Assembly: GCF_913057115.1 (NCBI RefSeq)
Contig: NZ_CAJXNN010000025.1
Location: 1-58,095, forward strand
Origin: an uncultured Roseovarius sp.
GTDB lineage: Bacteria > Pseudomonadota > Alphaproteobacteria > Rhodobacterales > Rhodobacteraceae
Direction: 5' to 3'
Length of the DNA stretch: 58,095 nt
The position numbers and the translations under genes are program-made. Below the pieces are notes generated by a model. That model was not told the DNA's origin and ran no database searches. It saw only the letters and a program-made list of their open reading frames with translations. This document shows, piece after piece, positions 1 to 8,136 of this stretch (position 1 is its first letter; each line of letters opens with the position of its first letter).

Positions 1-316
1 TGTTCCTTCGGGAACTATGGACATAAACGCGCTCGTAATAAGCGGATCGGACCCGGGGGCGGTACCCGGCGGCTCCACCAAAAAAGCCTTTCGTTGGAGG
101 TGGTTAGGGGGCCGAAACAGGATCGACGAACGTCTAAAGGGGTTAGCTTTGTCCCGGTGAGATACCACCGTTATCGGTTCGCTAAAGCATAATTGCCAAC
201 GACAATCGTGCTCCGGTCGCCGTTGCTGCGTAAGCAGTAACAAGACCGAAATCTAAGCCCAGCCCTCTAGCAAGGTCTGGCGGGGTTCGCAGGCACCTGG
301 CAACAGAAGCCTGCAC
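1..316 (+). ncRNA. ssrA: tmRNA, circularly permuted two-piece form (ssrA)
   Basis: The acceptor piece comes first and ends in GGCTCCACCA at 71-80. The coding piece starts near 108 with GGGGCCGAAACAGGATCGAC. GGGGCCG at 108-114 can pair with CGGCTCC before the CCA end, forming a tRNA-like acceptor stem across the two pieces; 81-107 would be the excised spacer. An internal tag frame at 195-233 reads ANDNRAPVAVAA then TAA, a typical alphaproteobacterial tag ending in AVAA. A GCAGGC/GCCTGC hairpin (289-314) closes the coding piece. The 5' end may lie slightly before the window. Its role is ribosome rescue and tagging of stalled proteins for ClpXP; the adaptor gene sspB lies 1.4 kb downstream. Confidence 0.93.
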
Positions 317-404
317 TTTGCATTTCAACATATTGAAATTATTATATTTTTGCGACACCCCGCAAAAACCTTGCACGAATCTTGAAGGGCGTTATCACCC
401 TTTC

Positions 405-1652
405 ATGCAACCCTCATACGGTGATCTTTTTCGGGTGTTCGGGCGTATTGGCCTGCTGTCTTTCGGCGGCCCGGCCGCCCAGATCGCTCTGATGCACACG
501 GAACTAGTGGATCGGCATAAGTGGTTGAAGGAAAATCAATTTCTCGGCGCACTGTCCTTCTGCATGTTACTTCCCGGCCCCGAAGCCATGCAGCTGGCTA
601 CCTACGCCGGTTGGCGCCTGCGCGGCACTCTTGGCGGCCTAATCGCCGGCGGCCTGTTCGTTCTGCCCGGTGCCATGGTCATCCTGTTGCTCGCAATGGG
701 CTACGCGGCATATGGTCAAGTGCCTGTAATCCAAGCACTTTTCATGGGGATCAAGGCGGCGGTCGTCATTATCGTGTTGCAAGCGTTACTCTCGCTTGCG
801 CGCCGTGCTCTCAAGGGTTGGGACAGTTGGGCCTTGGCGGGACTGGGCTTTGTTGCGATGTTTTTCCTTTCGGTTCCGTTTCCAGCGATTATCGCAACGG
901 CGGCCCTCTGGGGCTTTGTCATGCGGCATGGCGACACCGAAGAGGCACCTGAGAAAAGCGCCACAAAGCACTATAAATCCACGATAAAAACGGTTTTGAT
1001 CTGGCTGGCAATCTGGGGGCTGCCAATCTTTTTGGCCTGGGCATCTGGCAACCAGTTCCTCACCAGTGTCGCGGTCTTCTTCTCAAAACTCGCGATAGTC
1101 ACCTTCGGCGGCGCCTATGCTGTTTTGGCCTACATGACACAATCGGTCGTCGAAACGCATGGCTGGCTCAGTACCGCGCAAATGATCGACGCTCTGGGTC
1201 TTGCCGAAACCACACCGGGCCCACTCATTCTTGTTACTCAGTTCGTGGGTCATCTGGCAGGTCACCAAGAAGGCGGTGTGATGCTTGCACTCACGTCCGG
1301 ATTGTTGACCCTCTGGGTAACCTTTGTGCCTTGTTTTTTATGGATTTTCGCGGGCGCGCCCTACGTGGAAACTCTTCTTGCGCGCCCCAGGTTGAAAGGC
1401 GCGCTATCCGCGATATCGGCCGCTGTCGTGGGCGTTATCCTGAACCTGTCGGTCTGGTTCGCCCTGCATGTTCTTTTCACGCAGATCGTTCCTGGCTCCC
1501 TTGGACCTCTGCCCGTCTTGTCGAGTTTCAATTCTCTTGCTGCCAGCTTCGTCATTCTAGCCGCCATTCTATTACTCGGCTTTCGCCGTTCGATGATCAC
1601 CACACTTGTTATCATGGCTGTCTGTGCCGGAAGTCTGCACCTCGTCTTTTGA
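405..1652 (+). CDS. chrA: Chromate transporter family protein (long, two-domain CHR)
   Basis: A 415-residue hydrophobic protein with two homologous halves, as in long-chain CHR proteins. The first half has the signature SFGGPAAQ at residues 19-26 followed by HTELVDRHKWL; the second half carries the matching FGGAYAVLAYM. Many membrane segments are evident, with a charged linker near residues 180-195. The frame is open from 318, but that stretch belongs to the tmRNA, so ATG at 405 is preferred. The family exports chromate by proton/sulfate-linked antiport, but many members lack a proven substrate. A weak hairpin with a T-rich tail follows the stop (about 1655-1678). Confidence 0.85.
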   Translation: MQPSYGDLFRVFGRIGLLSFGGPAAQIALMHTELVDRHKWLKENQFLGALSFCMLLPGPEAMQLATYAGWRLRGTLGGLIAGGLFVLPGAMVILLLAMGYAAYGQVPVIQALFMGIKAAVVIIVLQALLSLARRALKGWDSWALAGLGFVAMFFLSVPFPAIIATAALWGFVMRHGDTEEAPEKSATKHYKSTIKTVLIWLAIWGLPIFLAWASGNQFLTSVAVFFSKLAIVTFGGAYAVLAYMTQSVVETHGWLSTAQMIDALGLAETTPGPLILVTQFVGHLAGHQEGGVMLALTSGLLTLWVTFVPCFLWIFAGAPYVETLLARPRLKGALSAISAAVVGVILNLSVWFALHVLFTQIVPGSLGPLPVLSSFNSLAASFVILAAILLLGFRRSMITTLVIMAVCAGSLHLVF

Positions 1653-1724
1653 CTAAGACGCCGCAGAGGTCTTTTGTTTTGGATCGAATCCCCTATGCTT
1701 GCCGATAGGAAATATGAGGCTCCG

Positions 1725-2192
1725 ATGTCTGACACGATTGACTATGGAAAACTGATGCACAGGGCCATGCGTGGCTTGATTCAAGAAGTCCTCCTTGACG
1801 TGCGGGACAACGGACTGCCGGGCGCTCATCACTTCTTCATTACGTTTGACACGACGCACCCTGATGTGCAGTTGGCCGACTGGTTGCACGACAGATACCC
1901 ATCAGAGATGACCGTCGTCATGCAACATTGGTTCGATGACCTCGAAGTAACCAATGATGGCTTTTCAGTGACGCTCAATTTCGGCGATGCGCCAGAGCAT
2001 CTCTATGTGCCTTACGATTCCATACAGACTTTCGTGGACCCATCGGTTGAATTTGGCCTTCGCTTCGAAACTCAGGAAGAAGAAGAACCGAGTGATCCTT
2101 CACATCATCCCGATTATGAACAAGATCACTCTGACACAGAAGACGACCATAGCGACGCCGACATTGTCAGCTTGGACAGTTTCCGGAAATAG
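1725..2192 (+). CDS. sspB: SspB-like ClpXP adaptor (alpha type)
   Basis: A 155-residue protein matching the PF04386 SspB fold in its first 110 residues (DYGKLMHRAMRGLIQEVL, then HHFFITFDTTHPDVQL and the FSVTLNF strand). An acidic, low-complexity linker (EEEEPSD to DTEDDHSDAD) follows, and the C-terminus ends VSLDSFRK, a probable ClpX-docking tail. In alphaproteobacteria SspB tethers ssrA-tagged substrates to ClpXP. Its proximity to ssrA in this window fits that role. ATG 1725 is chosen because the family motif starts immediately after it; an in-frame start at 1674 would add about 17 unmatched residues. Confidence 0.88.
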   Translation: MSDTIDYGKLMHRAMRGLIQEVLLDVRDNGLPGAHHFFITFDTTHPDVQLADWLHDRYPSEMTVVMQHWFDDLEVTNDGFSVTLNFGDAPEHLYVPYDSIQTFVDPSVEFGLRFETQEEEEPSDPSHHPDYEQDHSDTEDDHSDADIVSLDSFRK

Positions 2193-2287
2193 CGCGGTGC
2201 CGCCACCCCTGTATTCCATAGTATACATTGTTGATCTTTCCGGTGCGTCGGGTATGACAGGAGCAACCTAGACGCAGGAGAGCCACA

Positions 2288-3682
2288 ATGACCGCAACCC
2301 GCACCGAAACCGATAGCTTCGGCCCTTTGGAAGTGCCCACAGACAAGTACTGGGGCGCGCAAACACAACGTTCCTTGATGAATTTTCCGATTGGTTGGGA
2401 ACAACAACCGGTCGCCATCGTGCGCGCGCTTGGCGTGATCAAGAAGGCCTGCGCGCAGGCCAACAAGGAATTGGGCAACATTGATCCGGAATTGGCCGAT
2501 GCCATCATTCAGGCCGCTGGTGAGGTATTCGAGGGCAAATTTGATGACAACTTTCCACTTGTAGTTTGGCAGACGGGCTCGGGCACGCAGTCGAACATGA
2601 ACTCCAACGAGGTGATCGCCAACCGAGCCATTGAAATTTTGGGCGGCGAGATCGGCTCCAAGCATCCCGTACACCCCAATGATCATTGCAACATGGGGCA
2701 GTCGTCAAACGATACCTTCCCGACCGCGATGCATATCGCCACGGCGATGAGTGTGCATGACGTGCTGCTTCCTGGTCTTGAAAAACTGGCCGCGTCATTG
2801 GAAGCAAAATCCAATGAATTCAAAGACATCATCAAGATTGGCCGGACTCACACACAGGACGCGACACCATTAACACTGGGTCAGGAATTCTCGGGTTATG
2901 CCCATCAGGTCCGCCAAGGCATCGACCGCGTCAAGGCCGCATTGCCGGCGATTTACGAACTGGCGCAGGGTGGCACGGCCGTTGGTACGGGCCTCAACAC
3001 CAAAAAGGGTTGGGGAGAAACGGTCGCGGCCAACATGGCCGAGATCACCGGACTACCTTTCGTCACAGCACCGAATAAATTCGAAGCTCTGGCGGCGCAT
3101 GATGCGATGGTTTTCATGTCTGGCGCAATCGCCACTGTGGCGGGTAGCTGTTACAAAATTGCCAATGATATCAGGTTCTTGGGCAGCGGTCCTCGCTCGG
3201 GGCTTGGCGAATTGATCCTGCCCGAGAATGAGCCGGGCAGCTCGATCATGCCGGGCAAGGTGAACCCAACGCAGGCCGAAGCGCTGACTCAGGTGGCCGC
3301 ACATGTGATGGGCAATGACGCGGCGATCAAGTTTGCCGGGTCGCAGGGGCATTTTGAACTCAATGTCTACAACCCGATGATGTCCTATAACTTGTTGCAA
3401 TCTATACAACTTTTGGGTGACGCAGCAGATAGTTTCACCGAGCGGATGCTCAATGGCATCAAGGCCAATGAGGAGCGGATCGAAAAACTGATGCGCGAAA
3501 GCCTGATGTTGGTCACCGCACTGGCGCCGACCATTGGCTATGACAACGCCACGAAGGTTGCCAAGACCGCGCACAAGAACGGCACGACACTTAAAGAAGA
3601 GGCCATAAACCTCGGATTTGTCGACGAAAAAACCTTTGACGAGGTTGTACGGCCAGAGCAGATGATCGGGCCAAAGGACTAA
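2288..3682 (+). CDS. fumC: Fumarate hydratase, class II
   Basis: A 464-residue iron-independent fumarase catalysing fumarate + water to L-malate in the TCA cycle. The family signature [13 protein letters not shown] is near residue 318; other hallmarks are [43 protein letters not shown] and GTAVGTGLN. Length is normal for homotetrameric FumC. ATG 2288 is preceded by an AGGAG-like site. The small DUF4169 gene starts 5 bases after the stop, so the two are probably co-transcribed. Confidence 0.97.
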   Translation: MTATRTETDSFGPLEVPTDKYWGAQTQRSLMNFPIGWEQQPVAIVRALGVIKKACAQANKELGNIDPELADAIIQAAGEVFEGKFDDNFPLVVWQTGSGTQSNMNSNEVIANRAIEILGGEIGSKHPVHPNDHCNMGQSSNDTFPTAMHIATAMSVHDVLLPGLEKLAASLEAKSNEFKDIIKIGRTHTQDATPLTLGQEFSGYAHQVRQGIDRVKAALPAIYELAQGGTAVGTGLNTKKGWGETVAANMAEITGLPFVTAPNKFEALAAHDAMVFMSGAIATVAGSCYKIANDIRFLGSGPRSGLGELILPENEPGSSIMPGKVNPTQAEALTQVAAHVMGNDAAIKFAGSQGHFELNVYNPMMSYNLLQSIQLLGDAADSFTERMLNGIKANEERIEKLMRESLMLVTALAPTIGYDNATKVAKTAHKNGTTLKEEAINLGFVDEKTFDEVVRPEQMIGPKD

Positions 3683-3687
3683 GGCAA

Positions 3688-3867
3688 ATGTCGAAACCGG
3701 TGAACCTGAATCGGTTTCGCAAGGAGAAGGCCCGGGCGGAAAAGCGCGCCCGGGCCGATGAAAACGCCGTCAAACATGGCCGGACCAAGGCCCAGAAAGA
3801 GCTTGAAAAGTCGCGCAATGTCAAAGACTTGGCGGATTTTTCGAGACATAAGCGGGATGAGGAATGA
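3688..3867 (+). CDS. DUF4169 family small basic protein
   Basis: A 59-residue, strongly charged protein (MSKPVNLNRFRKEKARAEK at the start, ending DLADFSRHKRDEE). It resembles the short DUF4169 proteins found next to fumC in Rhodobacterales. No enzymatic motif is visible; it is mostly predicted helix rich in Lys, Arg and Glu. Its stop overlaps the next start by four bases (ATGA at 3864-3867), indicating translational coupling with the ribbon-helix-helix gene. Function unknown. Confidence 0.75.
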   Translation: MSKPVNLNRFRKEKARAEKRARADENAVKHGRTKAQKELEKSRNVKDLADFSRHKRDEE

Positions 3868-4085
3868 GCGGGCGGCCGATCAAACGGTCGCTGACCTTGC
3901 GGGGGCATCGCACCAGCGTGTCCTTGGAGGAAGAATTCTGGCGCGCCTTTCGCGAAATTGCGGAAGAAAAATCTATTCCAATCAATGCGTTGGCTGCAGA
4001 AATTGATGAGGCACGCGGGGTGGAGTCGGGCCTTGCCTCGGCCATTCGGCTTTATATTCTAAAGCACTACCGCGACCGGGCCTGA
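3864..4085 (+). CDS. Ribbon-helix-helix domain protein
   Basis: A 73-residue protein: the strand RPIKRSLTLRGHRTSVSL, then helices EEEFWRAFREIAEEK and SINALAAEIDEAR, then a C-terminal amphipathic helix ending RLYILKHYRDRA. This fits the RHH_4 type (PF13467), a presumed dimeric DNA-binding fold. It is the third gene of the fumC unit, coupled by an ATGA overlap. Immediately downstream is a set of CGTACGA palindromes. That these are its own operators is an inference only. Confidence 0.8.
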   Translation: MSGRPIKRSLTLRGHRTSVSLEEEFWRAFREIAEEKSIPINALAAEIDEARGVESGLASAIRLYILKHYRDRA

Positions 4086-4086
4086 G

Positions 4087-4170
4087 TTTCGTACGAGTCG
4101 TACGCTTAACCCCCTATTTTCGTACGAAAATCCGGGGGGTCTGAAAACCTTTCGTACGAGTCGTACGAAA
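4087..4170. repeat. Cluster of CGTACGA palindromes
   Basis: Three related palindromic elements lie between two convergent genes. The first is CGTACGAGTCGTACG at 4090-4104. The second is the perfect palindrome TTTTCGTACGAAAA at 4117-4130, itself inside a C5/G5-flanked hairpin (about 4109-4139). The third, at 4150-4170, is two TTTCGTACGA arms in inverted orientation around a central G. They could be operators, a bidirectional terminator, or a dispersed chromosomal motif; the sequence does not decide. Confidence 0.7.
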
Positions 4171-4236
4171 CCCGGCGCTTTTCAGGCCTGACGGCCTTCG
4201 GCGCGCCTGCGCGAGGAGCGTAGCGATGAGCGCCCC

Positions 4237-5604
4237 CTAGCCCCTTGGCGTGATGCGAAGCCAGATGCCATCCTTGCCGCGCACCGTGAGATGCGCCACC
4301 GGCATGGCGGGGCGCTCCGGGACGAGATCGAAGCGATAGGCCCGGACCAGCATCGACAAAAGAAGCGGCCCTTCGATCATGGCAAAGCCCGCACCGGTGC
4401 AGACACGCTGACCGGCGGAAAAGGGCATGTAGGCGGAGCGCAGGCAGGTCTTACCATTTTCGGTGCCAAAGCGGGCGGGGTCGAATTCATCGGGGCGATC
4501 CCAGAGGCGTTCGTGGCGGTGCTGGTGCCAAGGGCTGAGCACGATTTGCGCGCCTTTGGGTACGTCACGATCGCGAAAGCGTTCGGGGCATGTGGCCTCG
4601 CGCACCATCATTGGGACCGGGGGATAAAGCCGCAGGGTTTCGCGGAAGACATCGCGAGCCAAGCGTAGTTTGCCTACTTGGGCGAAGTCGGGGCCGTGGT
4701 CGCTGTAGATCTGAAGGGCCTCCTGCGCCAACTTCTCTTGCCAGTCTTGATAGAGCGCCAGCATGTAAAGCGCCCAAGCGAGGGCCGAGGCGCTGGTTTC
4801 ATGGCCTGCAAGGAAAAAGATCGCCACTTGGTCGACCATTTCCTCGGTCTCGAACCGTTCACCTGTCAATGGGTCTTCGGTGGTCATGATCTTGGTGGCC
4901 AGATCGTCGGGGGCGGTGCCGGCCTTGATCTGCTGCATCCGGGCGGCGGTGAGGTCTGTAATAAGCCGACGGATGGTGGCGGCGGTTTTCTTGGCCTCGC
5001 CGCGGTGGAAGCGCGGCATCCAGCGGGGCAGCGGCAGGAAGGCCCCGAGGTTCAGAACCGGTTGCGCGCGCTGGTGATCGCGGAAGGCGTGAAACACCTG
5101 TGTGGCGATTTCGTTTTCGATGGGGATGGAAAAGAGCGTGCGAAAGATCACGTCGGCGGCGGCGTGCGAGGTCTCGGACTCGATCTCATGCGGCTCTCCA
5201 TTGGCCACCGAAGCAAGGCGCGTCACGGCCCCCTGCCCGGCCTTGAGCATCGCCGGATAGGTATCGCGCAACCGGCCGCCTTCGAAGGCCGGGTCGATGA
5301 TCCGGCGTTGGCGTTTCCATGTTTCCCCATTGGTGACGAAGACCGAGTTGCCCAGAAGCGGCGCCAGCCCTTCGCGGATGCGGTCGGATTTCGGAAAATC
5401 ATCGGGGCGGTTCTTTAGCACCAGATCGACCAATTCGGGCTGATTGCAGAGGTAGGAGCGGAAAAAGGGTGTTTTGAACTCGGCCATCCATGCGCGGTAG
5501 AGGCGCGCGGGTTGGGCCGAGAGGATATCTTGGCGAAACAGTTTCATGTAGCGCCAGAGGGACACGCGCCCCTCGCGCGCCGGGGGTTTGGGTGGCAGGG
5601 TCAT
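4237..5604 (-). CDS. Cytochrome P450
   Basis: A 455-residue soluble bacterial P450. The heme-binding loop FSAGQRVCTG has the thiolate ligand at Cys402; the I-helix carries AGHETSAS, and the K-helix ETLRLYPP supplies the ExxR pair. WKRQRRIIDPAF in the C-helix region is also typical. There is no N-terminal membrane anchor. Substrate cannot be told from sequence. The start overlaps the stop of the upstream hydrolase by four bases (ATGA at 5601-5604), so both are probably translated from one mRNA. No ferredoxin or reductase gene is adjacent. Confidence 0.93.
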   Translation of the reverse strand: MTLPPKPPAREGRVSLWRYMKLFRQDILSAQPARLYRAWMAEFKTPFFRSYLCNQPELVDLVLKNRPDDFPKSDRIREGLAPLLGNSVFVTNGETWKRQRRIIDPAFEGGRLRDTYPAMLKAGQGAVTRLASVANGEPHEIESETSHAAADVIFRTLFSIPIENEIATQVFHAFRDHQRAQPVLNLGAFLPLPRWMPRFHRGEAKKTAATIRRLITDLTAARMQQIKAGTAPDDLATKIMTTEDPLTGERFETEEMVDQVAIFFLAGHETSASALAWALYMLALYQDWQEKLAQEALQIYSDHGPDFAQVGKLRLARDVFRETLRLYPPVPMMVREATCPERFRDRDVPKGAQIVLSPWHQHRHERLWDRPDEFDPARFGTENGKTCLRSAYMPFSAGQRVCTGAGFAMIEGPLLLSMLVRAYRFDLVPERPAMPVAHLTVRGKDGIWLRITPRG

Positions 5605-6875
5605 GCGGCCATCCCGGTGAACTTGTTGGCCGGAATGCTAATGGTGCTGGGCGAAGGTGGGCGGCCTTCAAAGCGGGTGCCCAAGGTTTGCGGGCCTGCG
5701 GTGATTTGGAAATAGTCGTAGTCGCCGGGGCGGTCGAAGGCGCAGAGGTATTGGAAATGCAGCCGGAAAAAGCGCCAGCGGAGTTCTTTCCAGCGGTCGG
5801 GACTGAGGGTGTGGGTGAAGGCTGCAGAGAGCACCAGCGGGGATGTCTGACCCTCTGGGGCGACGCCGGAAACGGCCACGGGATCACAAAGCGCGAAGGC
5901 GCAGCCATCGCCGGGGGCGGTGACATCGACCCACGCGAGCTCATCGCGGGTGCTAAGGTAATGCAGATCGGCGCGCAGGCGGTGGGCCTTGGGCAGGAAA
6001 GAGACCATGGGGACGACTTGGCCTAGGCTTAGGAACGAGAGGCTTGGGCCGTTTGTGGGGACGCGGTTTTTTCGGATGAGGTCCGACAGGATCGACACGC
6101 CAAGATGTGCGCCGGAGGAATGGCCGACGACGAGGACTTCGTCGAGGTCTTCAGTGAGGGCCTGGGCGATTTCATTGGTGAATTCGGCCATGCGTGCCTC
6201 AAGCTCGAGCGGGTTGGCGCCCTTGTGGCGGGCGGAATAGGCATAATCGTGCATCAGGTAATAGGCGAAGAGCTTGTTATCCTTGGCCTTGAACCAATGC
6301 AAAAGGCCCCAAGCGGTGGGCAGAAGGCCCAGCCAATAAGCAAGGCTGGCCGCCATGTGGTGAGCGGCGAAACTGGTGCTTTCCTGCCCCAAGGGCAGGA
6401 ATTGCGTGGCCCATGCGAGGCCCTTGCCGACGAGGTGTCCGGCAAGCAGCGCCAGCAGCAGTTGCCCGATCAGCATCCCCACAGGATAGAGTGCTGCGAT
6501 CACCGGCCCCTTGCGCAGGCGCATCAGCCGGAAAAGCGCGCCCGAGGCGATATAGGCCCAAGCGGTGCGGACAAGTTGCGCGTAGGTGCCAAGGATGCCT
6601 TTCTCCATACTGTCGCGAACGATGTCGGACCAGACGAGCACGTCAAAGGTGGTTTGGGTGGTTTGCCCGTCGATCTCCCCTTCGACGTTCCAGCCGTAGC
6701 GGGCGGTGCTGCCGTCTTCGGTTTTCTTGGGGCTGAGGGTGATGTCGTAGCCGGAAATGCGCGCCTGTTCCGCGCTCTCCTTGCGGTAGAGTTCGCGGTA
6801 GCGGCGGGGGTGGATCGGATCGTACCCCGGGATATAGAAGACGCGCCTTTTGCGCACAGGGCTTGGGCTGCTCAT
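5601..6875 (-). CDS. Membrane-associated alpha/beta hydrolase-like protein
   Basis: A 424-residue protein. The N-terminus RVFYIPGYDPIHPRRYRELY resembles the first strand and oxyanion region of lipases. A membrane pair lies near residues 124-150 and 176-195, and the nucleophile elbow GHSSGAH has Ser253. It is thus a probable serine esterase or lipase with a transmembrane insertion. The acid and His of the triad cannot be placed with certainty. It is the first gene of a two-gene unit with the P450. A role in making or releasing the P450 substrate is possible but unproven. Confidence 0.7.
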   Translation of the reverse strand: MSSPSPVRKRRVFYIPGYDPIHPRRYRELYRKESAEQARISGYDITLSPKKTEDGSTARYGWNVEGEIDGQTTQTTFDVLVWSDIVRDSMEKGILGTYAQLVRTAWAYIASGALFRLMRLRKGPVIAALYPVGMLIGQLLLALLAGHLVGKGLAWATQFLPLGQESTSFAAHHMAASLAYWLGLLPTAWGLLHWFKAKDNKLFAYYLMHDYAYSARHKGANPLELEARMAEFTNEIAQALTEDLDEVLVVGHSSGAHLGVSILSDLIRKNRVPTNGPSLSFLSLGQVVPMVSFLPKAHRLRADLHYLSTRDELAWVDVTAPGDGCAFALCDPVAVSGVAPEGQTSPLVLSAAFTHTLSPDRWKELRWRFFRLHFQYLCAFDRPGDYDYFQITAGPQTLGTRFEGRPPSPSTISIPANKFTGMAA

Positions 6876-6931
6876 GACCTCGGACCTCTTTACCGGGCAA
6901 CCCTAGCGCAGGTTTTTGGCGAGAGTAAGGC

Positions 6932-7702
6932 CTATCCCAAGGCCGCGAGCGAGGGGAAGGTTTCCAGCAGCCAGAAGGAGAAATCGGAAAAGCCGCCAGT
7001 GAGCATCAGAAGGCCGATGGTCCAGAGCAGCAGGCCCATGATGCGTTCAATTTGTTCCATGTGGCGCTTCATCCAGCCCATGAGGCCCGTCAGGCGCGGC
7101 AGGAAGGCGGCGACCAGCAGGAAGGGGACGCCAAGGCCGATGGCGTAGAGCGCCAGCAGCAGAGTGCCGCGGGTGACGTTGCCCTCGGAGGCGGCCATCG
7201 ACAGGATCGCGCCCAGTTGCGGGCCGATGCAGGGTGTCCAGCCGAAGGCAAAGGCGAGGCCCAGGATATAGGCCCCGAAGGAAGAGCCGCCCTTGTCCCC
7301 CACGTCCAGCCGCGCCTCGCGATCGAGAAAACCGATGCGGTAGACGCCGACGAAATGCGCGCCGAAGCCCATGACGAGTAGCCCCGCGACGGTGTTGAAA
7401 GTGTCTTGGTATTGCAGGAAGGTTTGGCCGATGGCCGAGGCGGTGAACCCGAGGAACAGAAAGACCGTCGAGAGGCCCAGCACGAAGAAGAGTGCGGGGA
7501 TCACGGCGCGGGCGCGTTTTTGGCCCTCTTGGCTGAGTTCCGTCAGGGTGACACCGCTCATGTAAGCGATATAGGGCGGCACGATGGGCAAGACGCAAGG
7601 CGACAGGAACGAGATAACCCCCGCCAGTAGCGCCACGATCATGGCGGGAAGAAGCCCCGCGTCGATGATTTCGATTCCGAACATATGGCTCAGATAATCC
7701 AT
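6932..7702 (-). CDS. ccdA: CcdA-type cytochrome c biogenesis / thiol-reduction membrane protein
   Basis: A 256-residue membrane protein of the DsbD/CcdA family. The redox cysteines are in SFLSPCVLPIVPPY in the first transmembrane segment and GWTPCIGPQLGA in the fourth. It moves electrons from cytoplasmic thioredoxin to the periplasm for apocytochrome c and other thiol clients. The frame runs to 7795, but that overlaps the divergent tusA-like start at 7777, so an internal ATG at 7702 (or 7684) is preferred. No thioredoxin-fold partner is adjacent. Confidence 0.88.
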   Translation of the reverse strand: MDYLSHMFGIEIIDAGLLPAMIVALLAGVISFLSPCVLPIVPPYIAYMSGVTLTELSQEGQKRARAVIPALFFVLGLSTVFLFLGFTASAIGQTFLQYQDTFNTVAGLLVMGFGAHFVGVYRIGFLDREARLDVGDKGGSSFGAYILGLAFAFGWTPCIGPQLGAILSMAASEGNVTRGTLLLALYAIGLGVPFLLVAAFLPRLTGLMGWMKRHMEQIERIMGLLLWTIGLLMLTGGFSDFSFWLLETFPSLAALG

Positions 7703-7776
7703 TTGCAGGGCGGCGTCACGGCACGCAATGTCACAACCTTGTGGACAGGCTGTAACAGAGCGCTTAAGTCGCGGGT

Positions 7777-8007
7777 ATGGAGATTGCCGAGACATTGGAT
7801 GCGCGGGGATTGCTGTGCCCGCTACCCGTTTTGAAGCTGCGCAAGCGGATGGTGCCGCTGGCGGCGGGCGATTGCATCGAGATGCTGGCGGATGACCCGG
7901 CGGCAGTGGTGGACGTGCCGCATTTCTGTGCAGAAGCGGGCCATGAGGTTGTCAACATGCGCGAAGCGGACGGCCACCAGATTTACGTGGTACGCAAGGC
8001 TGGTTAG
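7777..8007 (+). CDS. TusA/SirA/YedF family sulfurtransferase-like protein
   Basis: A 76-residue protein with the family signature LDARGLLCPLPVLKLRKRM; the CPxP motif puts the reactive thiol at Cys14. The rest has the usual two-layer alpha/beta pattern ending HQIYVVRKAG. Members carry persulfide sulfur for tRNA thiolation, cofactor synthesis or sulfur oxidation; the client here is unknown. It is divergent from ccdA with a promoter gap of about 75 bases. A GAACAG/CTGTTC hairpin just after the stop (8011-8034) may be a weak terminator. Confidence 0.88.
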   Translation: MEIAETLDARGLLCPLPVLKLRKRMVPLAAGDCIEMLADDPAAVVDVPHFCAEAGHEVVNMREADGHQIYVVRKAG

Positions 8008-8136
8008 CCTGAACAGCAGGCCAACCAACTGTTCGGGCGTGTCGCTGTAGGTACTACAAACGGCGCACATGCTGCAGCGCGGCATGGCTGATCGTGCAAA
8101 CCAATCATCAGGACGTCCAAGCGCGAGGATAAAGCG

